Positions 11,455 to 24,556 of a stretch of 64,000 nucleotides of DNA are shown one piece after another. The translations under genes and the position numbers were made by a program. The first letter of the stretch is position 1. Each line of letters starts with the position of its first letter. Under the pieces are notes generated by a model. The model was not told the origin of the DNA and searched no databases. It saw nothing but the letters and a program-made list of their open reading frames with translations. The stretch comes from Anaeramoeba flamelloides (Eukaryota > Metamonada > Anaeramoebidae): contig JANTQA010000063.1 in assembly GCA_027625915.1 (NCBI GenBank), positions 1,364,001 through 1,428,000 on the forward strand, read 5' to 3'.

Positions 11455-11960
11455 TAAAATGAAGGAGAGAGCAAAACAAAAAAATAAATTGGCTTTATAG
11501 TTAATGGCTAGATGGAACCCCATCTAATCTGTTAAAGAGAGGATTTTGAAGTGAAAAAATTTGTGACTTCTAATTCAAAGAGTATCTATAATATATATAG
11601 CCATTGGAAGTAATTGAATCTTAATTAAGTTTTCTGAGAAAAAAAAAAATATTGGTAAATTATTGAAATTTCCACCAACAATTATTAATCGATCAAATGG
11701 TTGGATATCATAAAATAATTGTATGTGTGATTTTTATTTAACTAAATCCACAGTGAAATGTATCTCAACCAATAGAAAAATTGGGTGATCGAATGAAAAC
11801 CAATTCCTTCATTGGAAAAAATGAAATGAAAAAAAAAACTAAAATATAAAAAAATGGTATTCATATTTTTCATTAATTTAAAATTATTTCCTATTTGAAT
11901 GAAATTATATTATTATCATTTTTTTAACAGTTTAAAATATAAAAAAAGTAATTTTATTTT
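11455..11960 (+). mobile_element. MITE family A, copy 2 (left-truncated, long subfamily)
   Basis: It begins inside family A at GGAGAGAGCAAAACAAAAAA and carries an extra internal block of about 190 bp (CATCTAATCTGTTAAAGAGA to TTTTCTGAGAAAAAAAA) found otherwise only in the copy at 62952-63660. Left terminus missing, right terminus weak. Confidence 0.55.
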
Positions 11961-13193
11961 AATTCAAAATTCCCAACAAAATATTTTTTTAGAATTATTC
12001 TTTAATAATTTGAAATTAGAAACTAAAAAAAAACATATGATGTGATCTGTTATTTGAGATGAACTTCTTTAGTTAAAAAAAATCAAAAAATTCAACAATT
12101 TTTTTTTCCTGGTTTCACGTTTTCAAAAAATATTGGGATTGTTTTTTCCTATTTATACATTTGCTTCAAGAGGGTAATATTTTTTCAAAATAAAATGAAA
12201 TCATATTAAGATATCTTTTTTTTTTGAAATTTATGTTTTAGTTTATGAAATGGATGAGTAAGACCCATCTAAACAATTTATTAATTTGACTCTTTTTTTT
12301 TAAAAATACAAAATACGTATACTTCCTATATAAAATCTAACAAAAGTAATCTATTATTTTTATTAAAAATCAATTTTATTCTTAAATATGTGTAAATATT
12401 TTTTTTTTTATGTTGGAAAGTCTTGATTTAGAAAGACAATACTTTTATTTTTTTATTATTTTTAATAATTATTTTTCAATCCAAAACCCAACCAATAAAA
12501 CTAATTATGACATAGATGATTAAATAAATGGATATTGTATAAAAGTTTCCAAAAAGTTGATCAATTAAATTGAGATCTATTAAGAAAAATTATTTTGTAT
12601 CTTTCCAGGTTTGAAAAAAGTGGTTTTCTGGTTTTCAAAAAATGAAAAAACAATTACAAAAAAAACTTTTAACTAATTTTTTTGTGAATTGTTAATTCTT
12701 ATTCACAAGATTCTTTCGAAAATCCAAATCCGTATGTCAGAAAACAATTGATTTTGAATTTTGAGGATAATAATTTCTTAATCACAAAATATCTTCAAGG
12801 AAATTTTATTGTTAAAACTCAAATTTCATCTTAGAACAAAAACATAATTTCTAACTAAACTTTGTAAATGACTAAAAAAAAATATTTTTTATAACCGATC
12901 TTAAAGAAATACAAATATTTTGTAATCAGTTGGATAAGACAATTTTTTGGTTAACTAAAAGAAGTGTCATAAAAAAGAGAAAAAACTCTTTACATTAATA
13001 GATGCGGTAAAAAAAAACTATTATTGTATAATAATGATTGAAACGGTAATATAGTCGGCAAAAACTTTTTATTATGTAAGAAAAACAATGTGAATTTAAT
13101 TATTTTTTTCTAAAAAGTGGGAAAAAAAATGATGTTATTTAAAAAAATATTGTGTTTTGGGTTTTTAGTTGATCAGATTTTTTTGAAAATTTA

Positions 13194-13549
13194 ACTCCAT
13201 TTCACTCAAAGGTGCCCAGCCAAAAATGAAAAAGTCACTTTATTTTTAAGAATCAACCAAATTAGATTGTTTAGAAATACGAGAAATAATAAAATTCTTA
13301 TAAGAGTCTATAATTATAAAAGAAACCCCTGAACAAACCATAAATTTCAAAAAAAAAAAAATGTTAAAAAATTTTTTGGGCCCCATTCATTGGAACTTCT
13401 CGTGCAAAATTCTCAATTTCTTTAGGAAAATAAAATCGTTGATAATAAGATTTTTTACTTGTAAATGTATGAATTTTAACAGAACATACAAAACTTAACT
13501 TTTCTTAAGGTTTATTTCGTTTTTCAAACATTTTTTTTTTCAAAGTTAA

Positions 13550-13605
<56 letters not shown>

Positions 13606-13766
13606 CAAAAAGCAAAAAACAAAAAAAACAAAATTTTTCAAAATGAGAAAAAATGATTTTGATCTAAAAATTGAAAATTTTAGTTTGATAAGAGTAATGA
13701 AATAAACTCATAGAATGTCTTCCATTTCTTCAATAAAAATAGGCACCTTTGACTGAACAAGAGTTT
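13194..13766. mobile_element. MITE family B, copy 1, with a long poly-A
   Basis: The ends are inverted repeats: TTTCACTCAAAGGTGCCCAG at 13200 and GGCACCTTTGACTGAACAAG at 13742. The body matches 36288-36850 closely (for example TGAAAAAGTCACTTTATTTT and ACTCATAGAATGTCTTCC). An uninterrupted A run of about 50 bases at 13553-13604 lies inside it. No coding capacity. Confidence 0.75.
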
Positions 13767-14489
13767 ACATACACAAAATTTCGAAGGAAAGAATTTCAAC
13801 AATAAAATAAATTATAATTTTAGCTTGTTTTGGTAGATTACTGATCCCTAAACCAGTTATGCATATTTTATAGAAATTGATATAAAAAATATATTTATAA
13901 TGATTTTATTAATCAATAGTTTATATTATATTATTTTCTGAATTTTGATCATAAATGTTTTTTCTTTTCTTATTTTCCTTAAGAAATTTTCTTTATCTTG
14001 GGAAGAGGAGATAAAAAAACTCAAAAGTTGTTTGATACTAATACTGATATATCCAGGTATACGAAAGTATGGATTACTAGTAAATTAAACAAAAGAGAAG
14101 AAAAAGATAAATATAAATGATACCAAATGTTGGAAAAAAAAGAAAATTAGATAAAAAAGAAGAAAAAATGAAAACAATTAAACAAAGGCCCATATAATGT
14201 AAACCAATGACCAATTATCTTAGTAAATTAAATTAACCAATAATATAACAGTTGTGATTTTAGGATGTTCTTAATATAAAATATTTTTTTCTTCTTTCCT
14301 TTTTTATTGAATTACTTCTAAACTTCTTTTAATTTATTACCCTTTTTTGATTTTTTCTTTTTTTCTAACTAATTTTTTTTTTTTTCTTTTTAAACCCTAA
14401 AAATAAATTAGAATGTATTAATTCTCATTAAAATTGTTATATATATATTATTTTATGTTAAATTTTCTTTTACAAATTTGAGTATAAAC

Positions 14490-14490
<1 letters not shown>

Positions 14491-14522
<32 letters not shown>
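14491..14522. repeat. (TA)n microsatellite
   Basis: About 15 uninterrupted TA units in intergenic DNA. Confidence 0.9.
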
Positions 14523-14523
<1 letters not shown>

Positions 14524-15179
14524 TTTAATTTAGACTTCTCCAATCACTTCAATACAAAAAAACAGAAAATCTTTCAATTATTTATCCCCAAGTATGTTTC
14601 ATAATAGAGGAAAAAAAATAGACCAATTTTTTTTGGTTTTTGTTATTGACCAAGAAATTTGTGAAAATGGAAATTAATAGTAGATTTTTAATTTCCATAT
14701 TATTACAAAAATCACAGATTTAAAATATTTAAAAGTAAATACCTTAAAATATTTTCAGGTTTGATTTTTCTTTTGGTTTTTTGAAAATTAATTTTTATCT
14801 TTGTTTTATACCTGAAAATATTTATACTTATGATACAAGATAAATTGAAAATTGTATGTTATGATATGATAGAAATCGAATTTCTCTTTGATAAGAGATT
14901 TATTTCATAATAAGTAATGAATCATCATGACTTGTTAATTTTTTATTTGACTAGGTTTATACCCCCATGAATATATGAAAATAATTTTAAAATTATAAGC
15001 TGTTAAATTATTTATGATTGATCATGTTATCAAAGATCCACCAAAGTGTTATTTTAATTTAAAAGTATTCTCAATATTGTATAGCCATTAATTCTTTCAA
15101 TAATTTATTTGACAGATTTGTATAATTTTATATTATAAAAATTGAATGAGAATTGGAACAAAAATCTCTAAATTTATAG

Positions 15180-15790
15180 TGTCGATCCAATTCTTGAGAT
15201 CCATGAAAACCAGATTCACTCTCTAACTTGTTTCAAAAATATATCTAAATAAATCAGGAGTTTGTATTGGGATGCGGATGAGGGTTTCAAGTGCCATCAA
15301 CTGTCTAGGTATTTTTTTATACTTTCAGAAATTATAAAAAAACAAAGATGTATTTTCATAATTCAAAGGAATTTAAAAAAAATCAAAGATTTTTTGAATT
15401 TTTATAAATTAATGGAAAGTTAAAGGTGTTTTTTTTTTTTTTATTTTGATGTCAAAAGGATAGAGAAAAATAAAGGATTTTACTCAATTGCCGGAAGGGT
15501 TCACAAATTTTCATTTTTGTTCTCATTTTTGTTCGGAAAAAATAATAATTATCTGATCAAAATAAAAAAATAAAAAAAAAAAAATGAAGGTTACCCTTCT
15601 TATGGTTTTCTGTTATATCGATATGATTGATGATTATCCGAATAAACAACAAACACAAGAAAACTTAACAACACATAGGGAACTTGTAATAAACACTTTT
15701 TTAGTGGAAAAAAAAGAAAGGAAGACCATATTTTTGCAAAATGGATATAAAAATGATAAGATAATGTTAATTTTAATATTTTAATACCCC
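15180..15790 (+). other. coding-like island, unidentified
   Basis: Several short segments have higher GC and protein-like translation on the plus strand. One at 15258-15308 is bounded by a TCAG acceptor and a GTATTT donor (SLYWDADEGFKCHQLSR). Another lies at 15474-15555 (DFTQLPEGFTNFHFC). A third is an ATG-initiated open frame of 66 codons at 15584-15784 (MKVTLLMVFCYIDMI...). I cannot link them into a convincing model or assign a family. They may be exons of a fast-evolving gene, a decayed gene, or chance. Confidence 0.25.
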
Positions 15791-16929
15791 ACTATTTTTA
15801 TTTGATGAAAATTTCTTTAATTACTAATTTCACCCCCCCAATATTTTTTTTCTTAAATTTTTAGGGTTAATTAAGAGGGCGGTAAAAATAAAATGTAATA
15901 AAATGGTTGTCGGTATGGTTAAGAATATTCTTGATAAAAAATTGCAACATATTTATGGAAAATTTTGTCCAAATGAAATCAATAAACTCCTATTTTACCA
16001 AAAAAAAATCTTGTTTTAAAATTTTATTCTTTGAATTTTTTTCATTTTGTTTTTTCAACTCAAAAAACCAGGAATTAATCAAATTCAAAAAAATGCTTTT
16101 TAAGAGTATTTGAATAAACCTTGAAATAATAAAAAAAAGTTTTGTCAAACAAAATTAGAAATAACTAAAACAATTTTATGATTTCTTTTAACAAATTAAA
16201 AAGAGAGAGTAAGAAATTACTTTGAAATGTATCAAAGTATCATTTTACAAATTGAAAAGATCAACTTATTTATTATTACAAAAGTACCCCTAAAAACATT
16301 TGATGTATAGTACACTGCAATATCTTAAACAATCCAATATTTTTCTATTATTTTTGAGAATTTAACAATTTACTCAAATGCAAAAGTATGGATTACTCAA
16401 AGGGTGTAGTTGTTAAAATAAAATCAATAAAAAAAAAAAAAAAAAACTAAAATTTAGAAGGGGTTTAAACTTTTATTTTTTATAGTTTAAGAATTCAATA
16501 CATGATATCAATCTTTTTTATCAGTCTGTTATGACAGTTATCGATTGAAAAAAAAAAATAATAATAATAATTATTGTTAAAATATATTCATAATTTCAAA
16601 TAAAAATTTTTTATGAAAGAAAGAAAGAAAACTCAAAATGATTACACATTTTTAAAACAATCGAAAATATAAAGCAAAATTTAATATATTTCATGATCTC
16701 TATAACCTTTAAAAATGGAATATTTAGAATTCTCCTTTATCTTTAGTTAATTAAAAGGTAAAAAATCAAATGGGTATATGTATATATATAATATATATCA
16801 AGATTTGTAATAAATAATATATCAATCTATTAGAAAAAAAAAAACAATCTATAAATATTTGTATGTTTATGTATATGTATACATGTGCTGTTGTTTGTGT
16901 GTATGAGAAGAATATGTTTTATGATTAAA

Positions 16930-18054
16930 TTAGTTTCGGTAATGTGATTTTAAATTTACAAGCAGCCAAACTAATTCCCCTTCTAATTCTTGATCAGTTT
17001 TTGTGTGTAATTGTTGTAAATATGAAAAATTTTCATCATCATTTTGTGATCTCATCTCGTTTGAATTACTCCTATCTTTTGTGAGAACAATTCTGCGCTC
17101 CTTAGTTCGTAATTGCTTTTGTGGCAAAATTGTTTCTCTTTCAATTTCTTCACCAGAGCTTGAGGAGCTATAGCTGTCTTCTTGATCAGTTAATTTTTGG
17201 CTACTTGAGTGTCTTTTTGTTATTCTTCTCTTTCTTCTCTTTGTCTTTGTGGTTTTGCCAGAACTTTTCTTTTTGAAAGTGTTTTTCTTTTCCAATTTCG
17301 AATTTTGTTCACCAACTTGGAACATTGAAATTTGAGAATCTCCAGAACCGAAATCATAATTCCTTCGGAAAATCATATTTTTCCTGTTTTTGTTTGTCGC
17401 GTTGATACAATTGAATCTTGCAAGAAAAAAGAAGGAAAATGCACGGTACACTTTTTTAATCTGTGAAGACGTGTCTATTGTTGAATCCTCAGTGCAAAAT
17501 TTTTTTAATTTGTCTTTATCGATATTAACATTATTTGGGATGCGATATGAATCGCTGAGATGTGCTGGCTCTACTCCTTGGAAATGTGTCGAGTCTTGTT
17601 CATACCAATACCTTAGTCTCCTTGTTATTGTGCCCAATTCCTTTTCAAATTCATCGGAGTCAATCAAAGTAATTAAGGAATCCATATTCTTTTGGGCAGC
17701 GTACTTAAATTTAACCCATTGGTCAGATGGTTTGGCGCCCTGCTCTTTTTCAGAAGAGTGATCTAAAAAGATGTTGAATTTTTTGATCATGAAAATGTGC
17801 AATTCCCTTTTGGTGACCTGTCTCTTGATCGAAGTATTGTTCTTGTTGTTTTTATGATCATTTTCGAAATCAATGATTGCTGTTGACACAAGAACCTCCT
17901 TGGGGCAATTTGGTAATTGTAGCATTGTTTTGTTTAAACCTTGAACAGCCGTTGGATAGTCTCGCAAAAGTTTTTCAATTCGTTTCTGATTTTTCGTCTT
18001 GGTTCGGAGCTTTGTTCTTTTGAACAGTCGTTGTTTTGGTTCTGTTTGGTTCAT
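16930..18054 (-). CDS. unidentified basic protein, 374 residues
   Basis: Intronless open frame. I take the ATG at 18054 (MNQTEP) because the frame upstream of it has no other ATG and the sequence there looks like an A/C-rich leader. Residues about 1-35 are basic. Residues about 35-235 form a more complex region likely to fold, with Trp, Tyr and Cys (SDQWVKFKYAAQKNMDSL, TRRLRYWYEQDSTHFQG, QIKKVYRAFSFFFLARFNC). The rest is Lys/Arg/Ser/Glu-rich low complexity (KTKRRKRRITKRHSSS, then a Ser run and acidic patch) ending in a short helix-like segment (QELEGELVWLLVNLKSHY). The basic stretches suggest a nuclear or nucleic-acid-associated protein, but I recognise no domain. Its composition is clearly coding compared with the flanks, so the gene itself is well supported. 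Confidence 0.75.
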   Translation of the reverse strand: MNQTEPKQRLFKRTKLRTKTKNQKRIEKLLRDYPTAVQGLNKTMLQLPNCPKEVLVSTAIIDFENDHKNNKNNTSIKRQVTKRELHIFMIKKFNIFLDHSSEKEQGAKPSDQWVKFKYAAQKNMDSLITLIDSDEFEKELGTITRRLRYWYEQDSTHFQGVEPAHLSDSYRIPNNVNIDKDKLKKFCTEDSTIDTSSQIKKVYRAFSFFFLARFNCINATNKNRKNMIFRRNYDFGSGDSQISMFQVGEQNSKLEKKNTFKKKSSGKTTKTKRRKRRITKRHSSSQKLTDQEDSYSSSSSGEEIERETILPQKQLRTKERRIVLTKDRSNSNEMRSQNDDENFSYLQQLHTKTDQELEGELVWLLVNLKSHYRN

Positions 18055-18465
18055 AATCGTTTGTCTTGGTTTTCTTTTGTTTTGTTTGGTAGAAAAGTGA
18101 AAATATTGAATCAAGTGGATTGTTTTGTTTTTGTTTTGCTTTGAAATTTTATTTTGTCAGTTGCTTTTTTTATTCTTCAAAAAAAAATTAATTTTTCCTT
18201 TTAGCTTTAGGATTTTGAAAAAAAAATGTGTATTTAAAAATAAATGAAATTTCTTGGAGACAAAAGCCTGAAAATTGTTTTTATCTTTAATACCTTTTAG
18301 TTTTGTGATCCTTTTTAGTGTTTATAGCAATTTCTTCGCTTTTTACAAAAATTTGTAATTTTTTTCAAATTTTGTGAACATAAAATACGAGTATTTAGTT
18401 TTGGTTTCAGTTATTTGCATCCAAACTGGGGGTTATCTTTTTTTTTTCTTCATTACAAGATCAAA

Positions 18466-18735
18466 TACTGTTATTTTCCAATTAATAAATGAAAATTTTT
18501 ATTTCAAGTTCCAAAATGAATATTATTAATTACTACAACTTATCAAATTAGCAGAGTAAAAATTTTGTCTCAGAGTTAACTAAGGAAGTGTAGTTTATTG
18601 TCGAAAAACATCATTTCTAAACGGTGTTGTAAAGATCTTTGGTTGTACTTCAAATTATTAAACCAGAAAAATATTTTGGAATGTGAAATAAAAATTTTCA
18701 TTTTTTAATTGGGAAATAATAGTATTTATTTTTAA
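18466..18735. mobile_element. MITE family I, copy 1
   Basis: About 270 bp with inverted-repeat ends: TTATTTTCCAATTAATAAAT at the left, and AATTGGGAAATAATAG at the right. The interior (GAGTTAACTAAGGAAGTGTA, AAAGATCTTTG) matches the copy at 20286-20553 closely. Confidence 0.7.
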
Positions 18736-19934
18736 CTGAAGTATTTCAAAACAAAACAAAATCTTAACTTATTTTGTTTGTGTTTAGTTCCAAAATACGT
18801 TTTTCCCTTTTCCAAATTAGTTTTTCTTTTGGTAAATATTTTTTTTTTTTAATGATAAAGGTGAAACAATTAAGTACTCTTAAAGATTTAACGGGAAGTT
18901 ACTTTGTCAACAAATTCAAGGATTTTTCTTCAAGTGTTTGGTATTTGAGGAAATTTACTCAAATATTGAAAGAGATTTTCGAAAAAAAAAATTAAACACC
19001 CAACAAGAGTGTGTTTGACATATTTTAGATTGTTGAATAACTTTTTAACCATGAACTTTTTTACTTTTAAATATTTTTTAATAAACTGAAAAAAAATTAT
19101 TTTTTAAAACTTTTCCAAACATCTAGAACACAACAGGTTTCCAATGTCTTTAATATTTTAACTCCATTCCCATTGTTCTGTTTTTTTTCGATATTTTCCT
19201 TATTTATAAAGAAGAAAAATTTTTTTTTCTTTGCGAGTAAAACATTTTTTTTTTTATAAATTGCAAAAAAAAAATTTTTTTCCTCAATTTAATTTAAAAA
19301 AGATAAATTTTAAATATCTTCCTTTTTCAGTTGATCTGTTCAGAAATGACAACCAAATGATTACTTTCAAAAACTGAAACAACTTTATTCCAAACGTTAA
19401 ATATTTTTTCCATTTGAATTCTTTTTAATTGACAAATATTTCTAATAAGGCAAGAATTCATATTAAAAACCATTTTGAGAAAAGGAAGAAAATATCTTAA
19501 CTTTTCTTTTCATTCAATCTGGATCTATTAACTTGTGAACAAATTTTGATTTTGGTTTTATTAGTTGTTAAATGTTAATGCGAAAATAATTACTCACATT
19601 CTTTTAAAGATGCAGGTAATGTTTTTATTATGAAAGTGACACCTCAAATCAAGGGTTATTTATCAATTTACATATTGTATAGTTTGTTCAGTAAAAATCA
19701 GTTAAACTTAAACGAATAAAGTTTTCCTTCCGATTTGCAATAATTGAAAATTTATAAAAAAGAGAATGTTGCCACTTTTTAATTTGGCTTTTTAAGAATC
19801 AGAAATTTTATTTCGCCCAATCTCTGATGTTTTAGATGAAATTACGTTCAAAATTAACCAAATTAGGAATAATATAGAGATACAAAATAAGAAAAAAAGT
19901 CGATCGAATTTGACATTTTTTGTGCTTATTAATC

Positions 19935-20200
19935 AACTAGTATTTTCCAATTAAAAAACGAAAATTTTTATTTCTATTTCCAAAAATTTTTTTCTTGTTC
20001 ATAAGTTGAAGAAAACTCTAAAAATATTTAACTAATAGTTTAGAAATGATATTTTTAGGCATTAAACGAAATGACCTTGGTGGACTCTAAGACATAATTT
20101 TAACTCTATTCATTTGTTTGTACTAGTAATAATTAATATTCATTTTGGAACGTGAATTATAAATTTTCATTTATTAATAGGAAAATATCAGTATTCGAAA
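19935..20200. mobile_element. MITE family I, copy 2
   Basis: Ends ACTAGTATTTTCCAATTAAA and AATAGGAAAATATCAGTA are inverted repeats. The interior is more diverged than in the other two copies. Confidence 0.55.
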
Positions 20201-20285
20201 ATATCTAGATTTTTGTTTGGATTTCCAATCTCTTAAATTATTTAATTTATTCAAAATAAAGACTTTCGTGAATTTTTAGGTCAAC

Positions 20286-20553
20286 TAATATTATTATTTT
20301 CCAATTAAAAACTGAAAATTTTTAATTCACATTCAAAAATAAATATGAATTATTACTGTTACAATCAAATTTGCAGAAGAAAAATTTTGTCTTCGAGTTA
20401 ACTCAGGAAGTTTAATTTATTGTCTATAAATATCATTTCTGAACGATGTTATAAAGATCTTTGCGTTTTATTCCAACTTCTATAAACTAGAATAACATTT
20501 TGGGAATTGAAATAAAAATTTTCCTTTATTAAATGGAAAATAACAGTAGTGTA
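20286..20553. mobile_element. MITE family I, copy 3
   Basis: Same ends (TTATTTTCCAATTAAAAACT, and AAATGGAAAATAACAGTA) and an interior aligned with copy 1 along its length, for example GAGTTAACTCAGGAAGTTTA. It is only 86 bp from copy 2. Confidence 0.7.
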
Positions 20554-21589
20554 CAAAAGTTGATGATGAAACCAGTTTTTGCAAGTCGGTGTATAGAAAG
20601 TAAGTTACATCAATTCAGAAACTGGTAATTTAAGGGATTAACGTCGAACAAGGAGAAGTCTAAGATTAAAATATTTTGTCAGTGGGCTTTAATTACATTA
20701 GTCCGACAGGTTTTAAATGCCTCTAAAAAAATGATAAGTAAAGTGTATTATTTGTTTGATCTCATCAATTAAAAATGATCCTTGTATTTGTCAAAAACTC
20801 AATAATTTCAGAAAAAAATCTGCATTTTGGCCATAAATTTAAAGGTGGAATTATCAATATTCAGACTACAAAGTTATAAATATCTTTCTTGAATTTGTGG
20901 TGAAATATAGATTAGTCGTTAAAAAATTCATTTTTTTTTAAAAAATTAAATAATTAACTTATTAGATTTTTTTGGCTAATTATTTCTGAAATATTGGAAA
21001 TATATTGATGTTACAAGTATGTTAAATAAAAATATAACAAAATTAATCATTCTTTGGGTTTTTATATTGATGATTATGAGTTTATCTTTGAAATTATAAA
21101 ATTAAAAAATACTTTCTTTTATAAGTTCTAAATAAGAATTATTAAATAAAGGAAATATTTTTTTTTTTTAATGTTTCTATTTTTCGGTTTGGAAAAGGAA
21201 TTAAAAAAAAATTTTATCAACAAAGAAATTTTTTAATTGTTGTGATCTTTGGTAACAAATGTAATAATTTATTAGTAATAATATTTATATACGATTTTTT
21301 AGAGAAATTTGAACCAGGTAGTACTAATATTATTTGTACACAATTGCAACAAACTTTGAATTTCGACAAATCTAGGATGAGGCTAATCCATCAACTCAAC
21401 ATTGTTTTTATATTTTTTGAATTTGCCAATTTACTAACTTTTTAAATTTACAATTGAACGGATGAGTCCATCTAATTAAACCTGTTAAAATTGTACCATT
21501 AATTCCCAAATAGGTATAAATGTATTTTCCAAACTTGACTAAATTCGCTGATCTGCTTCTGAAAAAAATTTATAACATTTTTAAATTAT

Positions 21590-22072
21590 AGCAGGCAAAA
21601 AAATCCCGGACAAGATTTTTAATTGTGAATATTATGAAAATTTTTGTGTAATTTCATTTATTTACAATCAAATCCTTTTTTTAAGAATCAAACTTTTTAA
21701 ATTATAACTCACCCACTAATTAGAATAACGATTAAAGGAATCACACTTGTTCAAAACACCATTCAATCAATCAAAAAACAAGAATAAAAATTATCATTTT
21801 CCAAACTCTTTGCAAACCTCTATAAAACTTAATAGTTTTTCAAAAAAAGTTGATCTACTTAGACTATTAAACAATTACTTGAGAATTCTAGAGACACCTT
21901 ACTTTGATGAACTTAAGGTAGGTTTATTACTAGGTTCATTAAAAAAATTGGTTATTTATAATAAGGGTTTGATTAAAAAAAATGAAATTACACAAAAATT
22001 TTACTAATATTTACAATTAAAAATCTTGTCCGGGATTTTTTTCATGTTGGGTATTTTTTTCCCTGCTATAAT
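21590..22072. mobile_element. MITE family H
   Basis: About 480 bp with long terminal inverted repeats: ATTATAGCAGGCAAAAAAAT followed by CCCGGACAAGATTTTTAATT on the left, and AATTAAAAATCTTGTCCGGG near 22016 with CCCTGCTATAAT on the right. The GC-bearing core CCCGGACAAG stands out in this DNA. An internal open frame (21747-22007) of low-complexity Asn/Lys/Leu has no homology I can see. Only one copy is in the window. Confidence 0.75.
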
Positions 22073-24556
22073 TTTTCTTTTTTCTATCAAAAAACTAAAG
22101 TAAAAATTTAATAGATTATTTTAGAATTTTATCATCTCAATTGTTTACTATAATCTATAAATATATATATTATATGGATTATCCGTTAAATATTACCCCA
22201 TTAAAACCCTTTTCAACAATAATCAGTATTCCAATCACTATTATTATTTTCCAATTAATATAGAACCCCAAACTTAGAAATTTACTTTTTTTTTGATCAG
22301 TAGAAACCATTTGTAAAATTTAAAAAAATCTATTGTCATTTTATAGATATATCTATATATTATAACCATAAAGTTTTTAATTGAGATATAGATCACAACT
22401 GAGATCTTTATTAATTTAAACCTTTTTATTATAGTCGAAATCAAAAAAAAAAAAAAAAAACCCTTCATAATTAATAATAAAAAGGGAAATTTAATATTGT
22501 AATCACACCTAAAATAAAGTAAACTTGATCAGAAAACATCTATTTCGATAATAATTTTATTTTATCACCTATTAAAGAAGATTTTTATCACCCTTAGATC
22601 ATCTATTTAATATTTTATAATAATTTAGCCTTTAAATTGATGGACTTTATTGATTATTTTTGTAAATAAATATTGTTCCTTTTTTGAATATAAATTCAAG
22701 ATACCTAATAAATTTTTTTTTTAAAACATCTATATAACATTTTGAGAACAAAATTTCCTTTTAAATGATGATTTTTTCAATATTTTTTTAAAAAATATTC
22801 TTATAACAGCTTATAACATGTTGCATATTTAATAACACATTTTATTACAAACATTTATGTAATAAAAGTTGTTATTATAAAACTTTATAATATTTTAAAT
22901 GTTTATAACACCTTTACAACACAAATATACCATTTTATAAAAAAATTTTTTTATCAGGGATAATAAAAAACTTTCCTAAAATAAAATATATTCATTTATT
23001 TTCAATTGATAATAATGATTATTATTTTATACATTTAATACTATATCAAATTTTTTTCTAGTAAGCTCTAAAATAAATTTTTCAGATTTGTGATTTTTTT
23101 GATTTATAAATTTATTTCGTGGATAAAATTGATAGATTTAGTCAACATTCCAATTATAATAATTTCTGACCACTAGATAATTAAATATATTTCTAAAAAT
23201 CTAAATAAAATTTCAACATTTTGCTTATAGTTTCAATATAAAAAACTTTTAAATTTTCTATTTTTTTTATTATTTTGATTTCATGCCCTTTTTAAATTAC
23301 AGTTTAAGAAATGAAAATTTTTTATTTTAAGGTACAAAATATTTTAAAAATTATTGAAAACCATAAATATCTCTTCACAAAATAATTAGAAATGGTCTTT
23401 TTGAAAGTTAGATTCAGTTTCCTGATGTGTGTCCTTAAGACGAAAATTTTATTATGACTATTCTATTTAAAAATAATTTTCAATTTTTGTTGAATGACAT
23501 TTATTGAAAAGTGTAAAATTGAAGAAAAAAAAATTATGATAATTTAAAAAATGAAGTTAAAAATCAAAAATTTTCAGAAATTTTCAGATAAAGAGAAAGT
23601 AATGAATCATTAACCAATGGGTGTCCAAAGAATTTTAATAAAATTTTTTTGCAAAAATGAAAATTAAAATATAAAATTGAAATTCTTGAAAAAATTCTAA
23701 ACTTTCAAAATATATGTCATTAGATTCATATGTTTTCTGTATGATAACATTAATTGTAAAAAAAAAAAAAAATAATAGAAAATCAAATTTGTTGTAGACT
23801 TTCTTAAATTTATTTTTCAAGAAAACCAAATTGAAGTTTAAAACAAATTAAAATTCATTTATAAGAAATATTTCTAAAATAATGCCAAAAAATAAGCTAA
23901 AATATTTTTCTTGTGAATGTTATCCTATATTTATTAATATTAATAAACACATAATTTGATCAACACCTTTTTCGAAATATTTCACCGTTTATTTTAATTG
24001 TATGTTCAGAGTCTATTTTTTTTTCAGACAAATATCATTTTTTAATGATTTAAAGGAATGTTTAAGCTCCATCCAAAAATGTGGGGCAAAAAATATCCAT
24101 CAATATAAGAATAAATTCTTTATTCAGTTATTAAACTCAAAACTTTAGACAAAAAAAAAAAACGAAGCTATTAATAATAATAAAACTCTTGATTAAAATT
24201 TGTGTTTATTGATCAAAGTTCGAAGAATAAAAAATAAAAATAAAAAAAAAAAAATTGCCCCTAATTTTTGGAAAAATATCCAAAATTAGTAATGTATATT
24301 TAACAATCTTTAGTTCGATCTTTTTTCAATTTTTTTTTTTTGATAATGTGTAAAATCATACTTCAATATATTTTTGATTTGATCTTTAGATTTTTTGTTT
24401 TTCATTTGATCATTAACTTTTTGTTTTTCCCATTAACTTTTTTGTGTTTTTTTTTTTTTTTTTTTTTTTTTAAAACATTTAAAAAAAGCAAACTGAATGA
24501 AAAAAAAAAAAAAAAAAAACCTTTATTTTTATTTTTTTTTTTTTTGTTTATCTCAC

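Larger units (their letters stand above)
8849..16929. other. 8 kb gene-poor stretch
   Basis: No confident gene. It contains a composite inverted-repeat element around 9110-10285 enclosing a family C copy, a truncated family A copy (11455-11960), a family B copy with a 50-base A run (13194-13766), a (TA)n run (14491-14522) and a coding-like island (15180-15790). The remaining AT-rich sequence (10300-11450, 11960-13190, 13770-15180, 15790-16929) shows homopolymers but nothing I can name. Confidence 0.6.
18055..24556. other. 6.5 kb gene-poor stretch
   Basis: It contains three copies of family I (18466-20553), family H (21590-22072) and long AT-rich tracts. Short open frames at 18852-18995 (47 codons) and 21242-21445 have some protein-like character but no recognisable family. 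I see no named structure in 22100-24550, which is mostly A/T runs. Confidence 0.55.

Noticed and set aside
17390-17761. 123-codon plus-strand frame opposite the unidentified basic protein
   Set aside because: Shadow of the real minus-strand gene; composition mirrors its codons.
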